From: Aphidius gifuensis | Taxonomy: Eukaryota; Arthropoda; Insecta; Hymenoptera; Braconidae | Reading direction: 5' to 3' | DNA: 64,000 bases | Assembly: GCF_014905175.1 (NCBI RefSeq) | Contig: NC_057791.1 | Coordinates: 20,932,537-20,996,536 of the forward strand | Part shown: one piece after another, positions 48,401-62,935 of the stretch | Layout of the letters: each line of letters opens with the position of its first letter | How positions within the stretch are numbered: position 1 is the stretch's first letter | Made by a program: the position numbers and the translations under genes | Notes under the pieces: generated by a model | The model's input: only the letters and a program-made list of their open reading frames with translations | What the model was told of the DNA's origin: nothing | Databases searched by the model: none

Positions 48401-49262
48401 GACCAATTAAAAATCTAAATAACAAAAAAAAAAATATATAATAATTTAATAAATATTTAATAATTTAATGAATGGTTTATTAAAAATAAATAATTACTCA
48501 TTTGTTTCATTATTATTTAGTTCATAAAACATGCATAAATTTTGTGGAACTAAATCAGTTGTATTTTGAATTCCATCATCACCAACAGTTGTTGATAACA
48601 TAAGATTTTGATGCATCAATTGATCACCAAATATAAAATGAGGTAATGAACATGTAAATGAGCTTACAGCAAATAAAACCATTCCCCAAGCAATCCATTT
48701 TGGTCTATGTCCTTGACCACCATAATATGTTAGCAATAAAGATGATCCAATTTGTCCAATTTCAGTTGCTGACATTATTATACCAGTTGTTTTTGATTGT
48801 ATTTGAAATAATTTTTCAATTGTTGTTATCACTGATACAAAATATGTATAGTACATACCTTGAAGTACCTGTTGTTTGAATTTTTATATTTAAAATAATT
48901 ACTGTAATTTATTTAAATGAAAATTGATTTTTATATTAACTTACCCATGTTAAGCAAAATGTTACTAAAAATGCTTGTTTTGTAGCAAAAAATTGTAACC
49001 ATTTTGGACGACATGGCCCCCAGCCACATGATACATCAATATCATCATCAAATTCAGTATGAAAACTTGATTTTTCATCATTTAATGGTAATTTTTCATT
49101 TTTACCATTTGTCATTTCTAATAATTTTGTTTTTGGTAATTTACCATTATTATTATTACAAATGACATTACCATTTTTTCCATTATCTATTTTATCTGGT
49201 GGTATTATTGTCATTCCATCAACTGTACCATTTGTTATAACAACTGTATCTTCACCAGCCAT
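45403..49262 (-). CDS. Oatp74D: Organic anion transporter polypeptide (OATP/SLCO), Oatp74D-like
   Basis: Exons on the complement: 49262-48945, 48868-48498, 48414-48194, 48099-47959, 47870-47748, 46762-46598, 46514-46319, 46244-45853, 45775-45647 and 45575-45403, giving 742 aa, near the family norm. The cytoplasmic N-terminus is Asn/Lys-rich. The OATP signature DLRWVGAWWLG sits at the exon 4/5 junction. FLPKYLETQF and RCVDPRDKAMALG are family motifs. Exon 8 holds the Kazal-like Cys-rich loop (CDCDRNKFSPICGADKKTY). Twelve membrane spans are expected. CRPKWLQFFATK and TWVLQGMYYTYFVS recall Oatp74D, which in Drosophila imports ecdysone (EcI). Subfamily is from memory and less sure than the family. 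Intron 5 is about 1 kb. A 5' UTR acceptor appears at about 49322. Confidence 0.93.
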
Positions 49263-52200
49263 TTTTTAAATTTTGTTTTTTTATATTTTAAATATTCTTT
49301 GAATAGTTTATTGTTGATAAAATCTAAAACAAATAAATACAAACATTGTAATAAATAATTTTGATACAATTGAAAGTTATTTTGAAAGTGAAAATTTTAT
49401 CATCATCATTTTTATCTTGAAACAATATTATTGCACATATCTTATGTCGTCGTCTTAATGAGAATATTATCTTTTCAATATATATATGTATATAAAAATC
49501 ATTTCAAGTTTTTATTTCATAGTGTTGATAAATAATATACATGTAAGTTGCTAGACTTGGTCTAGGTCGCCTTTCACTGTCCCACTGACGGGGCTTATTA
49601 GATACACCACCAAGTTACATTTATAATATACAAGTATTCCTTATATTTATTTATGTATTTATTTTTTTTTTTTTCGTCTGATTTTAAATATATACATATA
49701 TACTTTTAACATGAACGCCTTTCTCAATGCCAAATCGTGTTCTACTAAATTTTTTTTTTTTTCTTCTATTTATCATGACAAGTATATAGTTATATTAAAT
49801 ACTAATTGAAATAGAAAGTGCTAATTATAATGATCATTATATTGTCTAGAATATTATTTTTCATTAAAACAAAAAATTGTTCCAATTATTTATATATTTT
49901 TAAAAATAATATAAATAAAAAAAAGCTAATTATCATGAAAAAATAAATTACATGATATTTAGCTGGTTTTTTTTTTAATTATTGAGGACAAGGCAGACTT
50001 GTTAACTTTTTTCTATATCCCTTTTTTTATTCCCTCATTTATTTATATTAATTAATAAATATAATAATAATATTAATAAAATTAAACACACTGAAATTGT
50101 GTGGTTTAAATTAATCATTAAATTCATTGTCGCTAATTAAATTTAATAAAATAATCATGATAATAATCATGTAATAGATACATTCTAAAATAGACATGAA
50201 CAATAATAATGATAATAATAATCATATTCAATTGGTAAATAATTCTAGTTGGACAATTTAACCTTTTCATTTGTAAATTTAAATGCATTATTTAACTATT
50301 TCATGCATGATTTGTAACCATTTGCATGTTTTATATTTTTTTTAAATAATTTTATTTTATTAAATAAATAGATAATTGAGCTATTATAAAATTTAGGGTC
50401 AATGTATCTTGAAGATAAGATATATCTATTCTAAAACCACGTGTGTATAGCCACTTTTAGGCAATTGATAAGTTTTTTTTTTATGTAATTTTTTTTACAT
50501 GCAATTATTTTTTGACATATTATTCAATTATTATAAAATACACGCATGTAATAATAAATTAGTCTTTTATATTTTTATATACCGCAAATTGTGTGTAATC
50601 ATTTATATTTTAACACCACAATATTTTTTAGTATAGTATCTTTATTAAATATTAAATATTATTAATTTAAAATGACTTTATTTTGATATAAAAATAACAA
50701 ACTAATATATCATCAAATTGAAATAATAATTTATATATAAAATAAAAAATAATAATAAAAGTCGGACATTAATAAACATCAAACACAATGATTATAATAA
50801 TTTAAAAAAAAGAAAAATTGTGCAATTCATTTAGTTCATTGGTCTATATACTTTGAGCAAAACGAGAGTGAATATGATGATGATAAAAAAAAAAAAATTG
50901 TAATATGTCAAGTAGAGTGAAGCAGAGGGTCGATGAGTAAAACTAATAAAACAAGTATTACGTAGTACGCAATGTACATATGTATACCATCAAATAACCG
51001 ACAAAGCCAACAAACTACAATGACGACCAGTTAAAAAATATCAGCCAACAGTAACCACCACCAGCCAACACACAATTTACAAACCATTGAGACCTGACCT
51101 ACTTCAATGCGCTTATTTCTCTTCTCTTCTCTTCTTTCCTCTCTATTTACATATAAGTAATTGCAAATAAATATATATATATATTTATATGCACACCCTT
51201 TTCACCTCTTTTTTATACATGCATATATATATAGAATAAAATAAAACACACATCCAACTTACTGCATCAGCACAGTGCATGCAATATGTGATCGTTTGCA
51301 TTCTTTTGTTTATTTTTATGTATATATATTATAATAATAATAATACATTATATATTACTTTGACTCGTCTTTATGTAATATGCTTACATGTATTACACTA
51401 TACAACAATTATGTTTATTCATTTTTTTTTTTTATTGTTATTTTGCATCACATGTTCCATCATAAACTTACTGTCAGTTGAAAATATATTGAAATGCATT
51501 TTTTTCAACCCTTTCTTTTTTGCATGGTAAAAATAATGATGATAAATATATGCAGTTTTAAATAACAACCCTTTTTTGATGTTTTTTTTTTATTTAATTA
51601 ATTATCAACAACGAATTACTGTTTTATTTTGTATTTATAGAATTGACAATTTATTTATTTAAAAATCCAAGTCAGCTATTGACAGTGTAAATATATTTGA
51701 ATATGATAATTATTTGTTAAATATATTTATTAAAATGACGTCAAAATTTTCAATGATTTTAAAAATTTTAACGTTTAAAAAAAAATATATTTATTTATAA
51801 AATATTATAATTTTAATAAGTGAATAATTGTTGATTAAATAAACTATTATGTCAATTAAAATAAATATATATTTATAAACAAGTTTTATATTTTTATCAG
51901 ACCGGTATTTTATATCGAAAAATATATTATGCATATTTCTATCTCTCTTGATGTATATATATTCACTTTTTTTTTTTATATTTTTATCCTACAAATGACA
52001 TAGTAATAACCCACATATTGCTGATATCTATTATGGCTCAAACAGGTGTACAACCTACTGATCATTATGATCATTTTTATCATTATTATATAATGCATAA
52101 AAATGCACATGCAATATAGCTGTGGGTACTCTATATTTCTTGTAATAATAAATTATTTAAAATAAGTGTTATTCAACTGAATAATAAATTTTTTTTTTTT

Positions 52201-55200
52201 AATATAATTTTAAAGACGCAATTTTTAGTAGTCGTTTACAAGTATAATGTGTATATGATGATGATCATCGTCATGCGGCTAAGCTATATACAAAGTCGTT
52301 TACCTCTGAAAGTTATTTGGCTCTCTACTCTTTTTTTCTGCACATGATTGTGAGTATATATAGATAATAAAACACACACACACACCCAACGTCTATCATT
52401 GTAGAAAAAAAAATAAATAAAAAAAAAAACAAGAGTAAACTTACGAAAAATAAAATGTTGAAAAAAAAAGAGGAAAAAATTTTTGAACAAGAAGAGTTTG
52501 CACAACGACAGAGAGCTCGCGCGTATCTGTTTTTTTTTAAAATTTTTTTTAAGGCAGGGTGTGTGTATATAGTAAAAGTAGATATTTAAAAGTGTGTATA
52601 AAAATAAAATAATAAGCTGAAGATGGGTAAGTTGATGGTGTGTGCAGAAAGGTGATGTGTATTTGTAAATTTATCGGAGCAGTTTGTCGTTGTCGTTGTT
52701 GAGTAATTTGGAGGTATAGCTAAATTATTGTGGGTATAATAAAAAATTAAATAAATAAGTTCATCTTTTATGTAGAAGCAATAAGCATGCGTGCTGCATA
52801 CGTAAATGGTTCCTTTGGTCAAAACTGCCGGACGCATTTTCAAGGATGAATCGATATGATCGGTTTTGCTTTTTTAATTTTTTTATTTTTCGTCTGTCTC
52901 TCTGTCTTATTTTATTTTATATATATATGTATATATTATACTTTAACGTACATAGTACTACGACTTATATACAATTTATATTTAATTTTTTTTTTTTTTT
53001 CTATACTGCGCAGTTTTTGATTCTTTAAAACATCCATATATAAACGTACAACTGGTTGGACCAACTCAAAAGAATTCACATATAAATATTAAGACAAATT
53101 CCATTTGAATGAAAAATACTCCGAGTGGAAATAAATATTGATTGAAAAAAAAAAAATTTATATATGTAAGGAAAAAAATTATAGCAATATGAGGAAAAAA
53201 ATCACAGCGAAAAAAATAAAAAATTACATCGAAAAAAAAAATTACAGCTGTGACAATAAATCGATAAACTTAATGAAAAAAAAAATCATTCCTCACCCTA
53301 TTTGTCAACAACTGCATCATTCTGCATTTCGAAAATTTATTTTTTCTTTTTCCTTTTTTTTTTAATTCACAAAAAACATGAAAAAAAAATTTATGCATCG
53401 AGGATAAAAAGGTACTTTTATCATACATCATCATTACATACAACAGTCTCGATCGAAAAAAAAATTTTAAAAAAAAATCTACCGCTCAAAAAGAAATGGG
53501 AACACCCAGTGGTACTCATTTATAAAATTAATTTTTACACTTTATAATACCCTAATTAATTAAATAAATAAAAAAAGTGATTAAATTTTATGAAAAAATA
53601 ATTTTTTTTTTTATCTTAAACTGCGATATTGTCAATTGATTACATAATATACCGATAATTATATTTAATAAAAAAAAAAAAAAAATACAAGTTCAATGAC
53701 CCAAAAAATATATATAAAATATTGAAAAACAAATTTAACATATTTTTTTTCGACAAAAATTTCTGTATATATTATATATTTATTACATTACACGGTTCAT
53801 TGAAAGTTTCATATTTCATACAGTGCCATTTAATAAATCGTAAATTATTTTATTTTAAACAAGGTGTTTATGACATCTTAATATATGCAAAGTAAATTTT
53901 ATAATAAAATTTAAAACAATAAATTGAGATTGTAAATAGATAAATATAAATATGAAAATAATATATCTAATAATTGAGAGAGCAAGTGGTATTAAAGTGG
54001 TATCAGTTTACATCTAAATTGGTGTCTCAAGTAAGCCACAGACTGGAGAAAGTGGAAAAGCATATCGTATTTCAAATTTATTATACACCTTCATCGACAT
54101 GCGCTTAATTTTTACTCTCAATTATTCCATTTACTATATGCTCAATATAATATTTATCTAAATACACATGTAAAACTTGTAAAAAAAAATTCATTTCAAT
54201 AATTAAATTCGTCATTATATAATTTTATTATTTTTATAAATAAATTGTTTATTACATATTGAATTACTCAAATCAATTGAGGGAGAGAAAAAGAAAAAAA
54301 AAAAGTGTTTTGACTGGTTAAAAGTTCAATTGATAAGACAAAATAACAAGCTGAATAATTTTATATAAATAAATCTTTAATTACTTATTGAATCATAATG
54401 TTATTTTGATAATAATATTTTGGATCAGGTTTATAAATGTGTGTGTGCGTGTGTGTAGATATTGGAATTGAAAAAAAATAAAAAAGATTCAACAAATTGG
54501 CAATCCGGGCATGTGTTAGGGCTCCAAGGTTAAGAGGACGATCTGAGACCTTGAACTTGAATTTAAAAGTCGAAAAAAAAATAAAATAAAAAATTTTAGG
54601 CACGCCAATTCATCCTAGAAATATAAGGTTGGTCAGTTTCTATATCAGGGAACCTTTCGCAGAAAAAATATCAATAAAATTTTTTTTTTTTTTGGCTTTA
54701 TTAATACCAGACTTTATTATCATTTAAAAATTTTATGTAACGTGTAATTATTGCAATAATTTAAGTAAATAAATAATAAAACAAAACAGTAAAATTAATT
54801 GTACGAAATAACAACGAAAATCCGGGTCAAAGGTTCATATAAATTATACAAATTTAAGAAACATACTCTGTAGAATTTTTTTTTTTATTTTTAAACGAAC
54901 GTCAATGATATCTGAAACTTTCATTCATCGGAATATTCATAGGACCATTTAAATTTTGACATTTGCATGAAAAAAAAAATGTTTAATTTCAGGTGTAACG
55001 GTAGAATATATTTTTGGATTTTTTTTTTTATATTATCGCATCGCCCACACTATGAAGATTTAAAAAAAAAAATATCAAATAGCCAAAAAAGGTTCACTGT
55101 ATAAAGAAGATTTAAGGTAAAGGAAACCTTTCGAATTGAAAAAAATATTTTAAATTAAATTCGTATATGCAAGATGAGTAAAATTATATTATTAAAAAAT

Positions 55201-56120
55201 ATAACGGATATAAACACCCACAAAATATATTCGAGGATACAACATCATGTCGTTACGCCTTTACAAATTTTTATAAATATTTTTTAATTGCCATATTTTG
55301 TATATGTAATCTTGGATTATTGATTTTTTTTTTTCGATATTATCTAACATGACATTTGACTTTGTTAATTCGTGTTGTTAATAATTTAAAGTAAATAAAA
55401 GTTTAAAAATTACGACGAATTTATGATTATAAAATTTATAGAGTATAATAAAAATATATACCTGATGTTACTTGGTGTTTTGTCTATTTTTTAATGGACA
55501 TTTATCTCTGAATATTACCGCACGTGTTGAATATATATATTAAAAATAGAACACGCTTTTTTTTCGTTAATATAAAGCGACTTTCGGTGTTGCTGGTGTG
55601 CGCAGCATCAGTTAATTATTTCAATACAAAACCCAATTAATTTATCAATAAAAACATATTTTTTTAAATTAAATTTTCATTGGTATAATATATATAAACG
55701 CACGTGATGATATGCCCTTTTTTTCAGTATGAAAATAAAAAGGAAACGACACAAAATTTTGTCGTTAAAAACACAGACACACAAACACGAGTGAGAAAAA
55801 AAGAGCGACCGCGATAAATTGCAATCTTGTATTGATATTAAATACGAAAAAAAAAAAATTATAAATTAATCAAAGATAAATATAATAAATCAACACACAC
55901 TTATGCACTTGCTGTCTATTAGAATATATTTCAAAAGCTTGCTTGATTTTAATAATTAAATTTTTAAATCAATTGCAAATTTTACAATTAAAAAAAAAAA
56001 TAATTGAGTAAAGCAATAATGTTTTTTAGGTGTCGTTTCAAGTGCTGCTATTTGGGATCAATGGATCATTTACCAAAAATTTTTATTATAATAATATATT
56101 GATGATTATTTTAATGATTA
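49263..56120. other. Long noncoding region upstream of OATP
   Basis: Very AT-rich. Includes the OATP leader (acceptor TTTTAG on the complement near 49322), a pyrimidine microsatellite (51117-51145), a CA repeat (52373-52386), a TG repeat (54436-54458) and many A/T homopolymers. Short frames here are chance. No gene seen. Confidence 0.5.
49550..49625 (-). promoter_or_regulatory. Candidate proximal OATP promoter
   Basis: A GC-richer patch about 290-350 nt upstream of the OATP start codon. On the complement it has TCAGT (49588-49584), with TATAAAT (49624-49618) somewhat too far upstream (about 38 nt). Weak evidence. Confidence 0.25.
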
Positions 56121-56122
56121 AT

Positions 56123-56212
56123 GGTGCTCGCGTCTCCGCGTACCGAGCGCGACTGAGTGACGATACTTGGTGCAACGAGGGATAATACTTGGTTTATGCG
56201 CGCGCGCACATT
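56123..56212. promoter_or_regulatory. CpG-rich island, candidate distal promoter
   Basis: About 90 nt with many CpG dinucleotides (GCTCGCGTCTCCGCG, GCGCGCGCGC), the most GC-rich spot of the right half. On the complement it contains TCACTCAGTCGCGC, a fair initiator. It could be the distal promoter of the OATP gene, 6.9 kb from its start codon. Confidence 0.3.
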
Positions 56213-56220
56213 TTTTTTTA

Positions 56221-59200
56221 ATTTTATTTTTATTTTAACAAGCATCAAATGAAACTGAAATGCGTTTAGAGAGACTTGACTTTTAGCTTTAATAGTTATA
56301 AAACTACTATGTATAGTTTAGTCAAATATGAAAGAGAGTTACAATCTATTTATCTAATTAAGTCTCAGCTGAACAGCCAATAGTTTTATCAACAATCAGC
56401 ACTTCCTAACAATTGAAAAATATATCAAGTTTTCTCCAATATTCATTGGATTCACTTGGAATTATATTATTTAAATTTCTTCTTTACATTTTTTTATCAA
56501 GAAGAAACATTGAATAAATTTCTTCAAGATGATTTAAAGGGTTAATTTTGTTGTTTGTTGGTGAAAGTATATATGCTTGATAAATTATTTCGAAAAAATT
56601 ATAAATCAATTATTTATATAGCGTGTTACACGAATATCACAATAAATTGGAGCAACAATTTTTTTCTCTTTTTTTTATCTCTCTTCAATTTCACTTTTAA
56701 TTTATTTACTTTATTTTTTTACTTTACTCCGTGATATTCAACTTGAATTGAGAGTTGCATTCTGCAGGCAAAATGAAAAATAAAAATATAGATAGACTGG
56801 AAAAAAATGAAAAAAAAGAGATAACAATTTCGTTGGACCAAACCGGTGCATCAACAGTAGAAAAAATAAAAAGGACCGGTTTAAAGATGCAATTTTTTAA
56901 ATAAAAAAATAAAAAACTATTCAAAGATTCTTCATCACAAAAATGCAGCTAAAAAATTATACCATTATTATTTATTTTTTAGAATGCATCAGCTTGGATT
57001 ATATTTTTTCGAGAATAAAAAATATTGAAAATGAAAAAAAAAAAAAAATTAAATTACAATGCAGTAGTTTAATGCCAAGGGCATTTTTCATTGTAGTGAA
57101 TATAAAATTTCAAACAAAAGTGGGTATAAATTATTGTGATTATTATAATTTTTTTTTCAATTGAAATTACACATGTCTGTGTATAATATTTATTTAAAAA
57201 TTAAAAAAAATTTTCAATAAATAATACATAGGTATTGGAGCACGTGTCACGTATTTTTATATTACAGCATCGGTTACACCAAGTTTCACACGCCTGTAGA
57301 AAATATTTACTGGCAAAAAAAATAAAAATAAATATATAAAAAGATTATTTGTCATTGGTTAACATTCATGAACGAGAGTCAAAGAAGTCAGCTACCATTG
57401 CGAGAAGAATAATCGACATAAACCGTTATGTGAATGTAATTTGAATTTTTTATATTATTTACTCAAAGGTTGTAAAAGAATAAAAAAAAATATATATATT
57501 AAAATTTTATATTTACAATATTATTGTTATTTAAAAAAATAAAATAAATATTTTGAGAAAAAAAAAATATAAAAATTACATTCGCGATTTATATAAAAAA
57601 ATTTAAAAAAAAAAAAAATATTTTGCAAATTATATAAGTTACTGATATGACATTAAACAAGTAATTTTAAATAAAGTACATTGACTTGGTGATTTAACAC
57701 TGTGCCAACACACGTGTTTAAATTTTACCTCAAAATTGAAAAAAAAAAAAAAATTAAATATTGATACACAAAAATATGTGTTATTATGAGACATTAAATA
57801 ATGATAAATGAATATGAAAAAAAAAAAAAAAATTATATGGATGATAAATAAAGATAGGAAGAGTGTAATATACAAGTTGCATTTGTTGTCATTATTATCA
57901 TCAAATAAAGTATTGCAATGTTGTTTTATCTCTCAATTAAAATATGTTATTATTAATTAAAAAAATGAGTATATAATAAATATACCAGGAAACAGTTAAC
58001 AATTATTATTATTATTATTATCGTCTGGCCCACATTGTGCTGACTTCGAACCCTCAACAATTTGTATTATTATTATAAATTATTTTTCACCATTAACACA
58101 AGTTAAAATTAAAGATAAAAAATATGATAATGCAACACTTTGATCTCTCGTTTGTTTGTTACATTTATGTGTCAATAAAAATAAATTGTTGATATAATTT
58201 TTCACCCTGATAACTCAATCATCAACCCCAATAATATATTTTTATTTTTTTATATTTAAAATACTTGATAATAATAGCATTAATACTAATTTTTATTAAT
58301 TAATTTATAGCCAAATAATAAAATTATAAAAAATAAAAATATCAGCAGTTAAAAATGTCTAAAAAAAAAAAAACTTGTTAATAATAATAACAACGTGATG
58401 ATAATAATTGAATATTAAATAAATGAATGATAAAAAATTGTAAAATAAATAAAGTTCAAGGTTTTTTTTTTTCAAAAATTAAAATAAGTTTTTAAAAAGT
58501 CAAAATTGTATGAAGAGACATTTATAATAGCAAAAATAATATTGATATTTGATAGTGGTAGTATGAATTAATATAAATATATATTATCCAACCTTGACCT
58601 TCACCTTTCCAGTATTTTTCTTTCTCTCTTTCATTGGTATTTTCGTATTATAGCTATCAGCAGCAAGAACACCAACCCAGCCAGGTAAAAGTCACTTTTA
58701 CTTTCGTTTAAACTCATAAAATAATATACATGTCTTGATACTTGGTGACTTGAATAATATTTAAAATATATACCGGAAGTTTATTATCAAAAAAAAAAAA
58801 TAATAATAAGCAATTCAATTTATATACTTGTAATTTTTATCAGTTTAAAAATAAATAGTAAATTGTTGATTTTAATTGACTAAATTTTTCAATTTAGCAT
58901 TATTGTTTATCTTAAAGTTTTTGATAGAAATTTAAATTAAGAAAAATATATTTTATCTTTTAACAACGATCCATTATCATTTGAATATATTGGTTGGATC
59001 TTTTTTTTTTTTTTTTGATTGAAAATCGAGACATACTGACCCAGATACATTAAATTTATTTATAACAAAATTTCATCTGGTCTTACAATTATTTGAATCA
59101 GCAATAATAATATAAAAAAAAAACAATATTCAATTCAAAAAATAATTCAATATATATTGGACAAAATCAGTCTCTTCTTTTTATTTAGTTTTTTTTGTTT

Positions 59201-62200
59201 TTTTTTTTTCTGTAAATATATTATTGATGCTGATCGCAGTCTGACTAACATCCGGAATCTAAATTTGTTTGTTTTTTTTAATTCAACACTTTCCTTCTAC
59301 AAGGGAGTAAGAAAAAAAAAATAAAAAAAAGTCATTGTGTCAAATAATATTGGAGGTCATTTGGCAGATTTTATTGAAGCAGTGACAAATTACTCACTGA
59401 TTTAATATGACCAAAACAAAGGGTAAAAAACATTTCGAAAGAGAGTAGCTTCAAATAAATATGAGAAAGTATGTGTTGCAAATTTGAGATAACCACACAT
59501 ATATAAAAAAAAATCACAAAATAAAATGGCGTATGACCTTGTCTCTGACGTTGTAACACAACTGTCTAGACAAATTTCAAAAAGTATTTGAGAATCATGG
59601 CCAAGACCTGTGGGCCACCTATTCAATCAAGTTCTCCAACTCGCAAATAAATATAAAAAATCAAATTAAAAAACAAACACAACAATAACAAAAATATTGT
59701 GTCAAAATGAAATTTAATTTTTTGGGTCAATTATTGGAGCAATCGATAATTAAAATATGCCAAATATAATAATTGCAAAGTCCAATTTAAAAGGTCAAGG
59801 ACAAATGGATAAAAAGGATAAACACCTGCTGGTGATGCTGATGTTTAATATTTAATTCGAAGGTTCATCTAGGTCAAAAATACAATCTCATGATTGACAG
59901 ACCCAACTCAGCCCACAAATTATATGTTTTTAATTTACAAGTAAAAGTCAGCAATAATTGATCATAAAAACATTCAAAAAAAAAAAAAAAATTGACTATT
60001 AAAATCTCAGATTTCTTGAATGGAAAGTTTTTTTTTTTTATAAAAAAAATATTTATAATTCTTTGTCAAGATAAATGTTTAAATTAGCCTCAATAAATAA
60101 TAATTATACATAAAAATTTATTTTGTTTTTATTTAAATATAATTATTTAAATTGTTTTTTTATATATACATTTAAATCATAAATAAAATAAAAATTAAAT
60201 CAAGAAAAATATATATAATTTTTTGATGTTATCAATTTTGTTATTTGTTATTTTTGTTTTAAATTAAAAAAATATAAAAAAAAAAAACTCAATAATAATT
60301 TTCAAATTATTTAAATTTATTCGAAAAATTATTTACTCGTGCTAGAAATATAATAAAAAAAAATTATGTTATAAATATAGATAAACTAAAATTTCAACTT
60401 TTAAATTCCAAGAAAATTTTTTATTATTATTTTACTGATCTTAGTGCGTCATATATGTATTATGCAAATCTATCAAAGATAAATTCAAGTCGAAAATTTA
60501 TGTCTCATCGTGTGTGATCAAAAAAATAACATTCAAAAAAAAAAAAAAAATCATTCAAACACCATAAAAGCTATAAATATACATTAATTTTATTTCAAAT
60601 GAAAAAAAATAAATAAATTTAAAATAATAACCGGTATATCACTTGATGGATTATTTGTCTGAATGATTTAAAAATTAATAACTAATTTTTTAGCCAATAA
60701 AAAGAAAAAAAAATCTATGAATTTTTATAATATATCTGTTGTTGATGGTGATGGTGTTTAATATACTCGACTTGATAATTTAAACTTTTAATATTCCAAT
60801 CTTGTTGTCACGTACAATCAGTCACAACTTCCTCATTCCAAAGTACGTGAAAAACCACTCAAGATTTTATGATTCTTAACAATTGTTGCATGTCTATTTG
60901 TGTTATTTTATCTATGACATTGTATTTATAATAATTTCACCTTTCAATCATTGATTGAATTGAAAATAAATATTAATAATTATGACTGATGATTAAAATA
61001 ATTGATAAAAATTTATATTTTATTGATTCCAACAACTACGACATAACTATCTATTCATCAACAGCACCAACAACAATAACATATTAATATATTTAGACAT
61101 CAAGAATCGATTTATCATTTCAGCAAATTATTACTCAATTGTGTGTTATTGTATATTATATTTATTATTACATGTAGAATGTATTAATAAATAATAAAAC
61201 ATCAAAGTTGTTTGAATATTATCGTGTGGGAGAAAAATGACAATGCACCAAGATGGCCTCGCGCTCGTTACTATTAATGCCGGATGATGATCATCATCAT
61301 GATTATAATAATCTTGGTGATATACTATTTTTATTATATATAATTCAACTCGTAAAAAAAATATTGTACGTATTTATTGTTAAAAGAAGATAATACTCAT
61401 CCATCGTCAAGCAAGTGTCTAATTTATTTTTTTCGTTTTTGTTTTTGTTTTTTTTTTCGAATTAAAAAGTCATAACTGAGATTGACAACAAGTGCATTTT
61501 TTTAAGCTAGATTTATTAAATAAATTCACGCACACAGACAAATTTATATTTATATTTATAAATAATTTAACAGGTCTCGATGAAACTTGTCAACAACCAT
61601 CACGCGTAGAAACAACGATCCATAAGAATAAGTATTATATAATCATGATAAATAAAATAATAATAAAAAGAAAAATATAATAATTATGGAAGGTTTTGAA
61701 AATCAATAATTTTTCAAGTCACTGACCTTTATTGAGGTCATCAACATCATCCCCATTAACACGCAAACTCCCCAATCTATATTTATGCCAAATGTCGAAT
61801 GTTGTTTTTTTTTATTTAACCGGAATTTGCATATATAAATATAAATTTTTTTGTAACTTTGTTTTGGTATTTTTGTGATTGCCGAAATTAATTTTCTAAA
61901 ATGTCTATAGAATTTTTATTGACGATTTTTGGTAGTATGTTTTATGATGGTGACGATAGTGATCATAGACTAGTTTTTTTTTTTTTTTTAGTTTTTGTTT
62001 TTGTGGAAAATACTGGCTTGTAGCTATTTCCGTATAACTTGGGAATATTAACTGAGCATGCGTCAGTTGTAAATATATTTTATTAAATTAAATAAATAGA
62101 AAAAAGTGTGAAATATTATTTGACAATAATTGTTTGTACTAGTTGTCGATATAATTTAATAAATGATCTTTGAATTTAACGTGTCAGGGAATAATGAGAG

Positions 62201-62935
62201 TGTAATTTCGATGAAAAAATTATAAATATTGATTAGTTACTTCAACTGTTTGTATAACTCTAAAGCAATAATTCCAACAATTTAAAATTTAAGTATTTTA
62301 AATAGAAAAAAATAAAAAGAAAATTTAGTAAAATAAATGCATGTTGTGTAGTTGACTTTCTAACGCCTTATAATATGAATAATTTATTGATACAAATTTC
62401 AAACACAGACCTACGTTCTAGCCTATCTATTTCAAATTATCTTGCTTAGAATGCAAATCGCATAGTTTTTCAACTCGACGAATACATAATACCGCCAATA
62501 AACCTAAATGCAAAAATTTCTGGATATGCAATAGGTAAATGCAATACATATATTTTATCATGAATAACAAATTTATTGATTTTTTTAATTTAAAAAAAAA
62601 ACCATAATTTTGTCATAAATCAATACTAATTATTATGAATTATTTAACGAATCAATAAACTGAATAAATAATAATTTTATCCAGTAGTCGTTTGATGAAA
62701 TATGTATCAAAAAAAATAAATATATATCAATCGTAATTAGCATGTTATTGAGAGACTAATTTCACAATAAAATATTGTAAAAATAAATTTACTTTTCAAC
62801 AGTATTAAATTGATTCAGTAAATTTGAGCAAAATAAATTATTCCTTTTTGTTAAGGAAAAAATTAATAAACAATAATTTTAATAAATAATATTTATGTTA
62901 CCTTTGATTGATGTTACTGATGAATTTTTTTAAAA
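56221..62935. other. Long noncoding region with scattered nuclear-receptor-like half sites
   Basis: AT-rich. TGACCT/AGGTCA-type words occur near 58592, 59790, 59863-59877 and 61723-61740, the last an everted repeat. A short frame at 61253-61393 begins in a good context. Otherwise no gene seen. Confidence 0.4.
61253..61393 (+). CDS. Possible small ORF or first coding exon
   Basis: ATG in a strong context (AAGATGG) opens 46 codons beginning MASRSLLLMPDDDHHHHDYN, inside a GC-richer patch (61240-61310) unlike its flanks. A plausible donor (CTTG/GTGATA) near 61315 would cut it to a first exon of a plus-strand gene extending right. Without it, the frame ends after an Ile/Leu/Lys stretch. No family recognised. 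Confidence 0.22.
   Translation: MASRSLLLMPDDDHHHDYNNLGDILFLLYIIQLVKKILYVFIVKRR

Noticed and set aside
52373..52390. CA repeat considered as a possible repeat array
   Set aside because: A simple microsatellite; no CRISPR-like spaced repeats exist anywhere in the window, as expected for an animal.
59371..59626. Minus-strand frames near 59.4-59.6 kb
   Set aside because: A few ordinary-looking residues at the start, but no domain, no splice partner and quick decay into Phe/Tyr/Leu translation.
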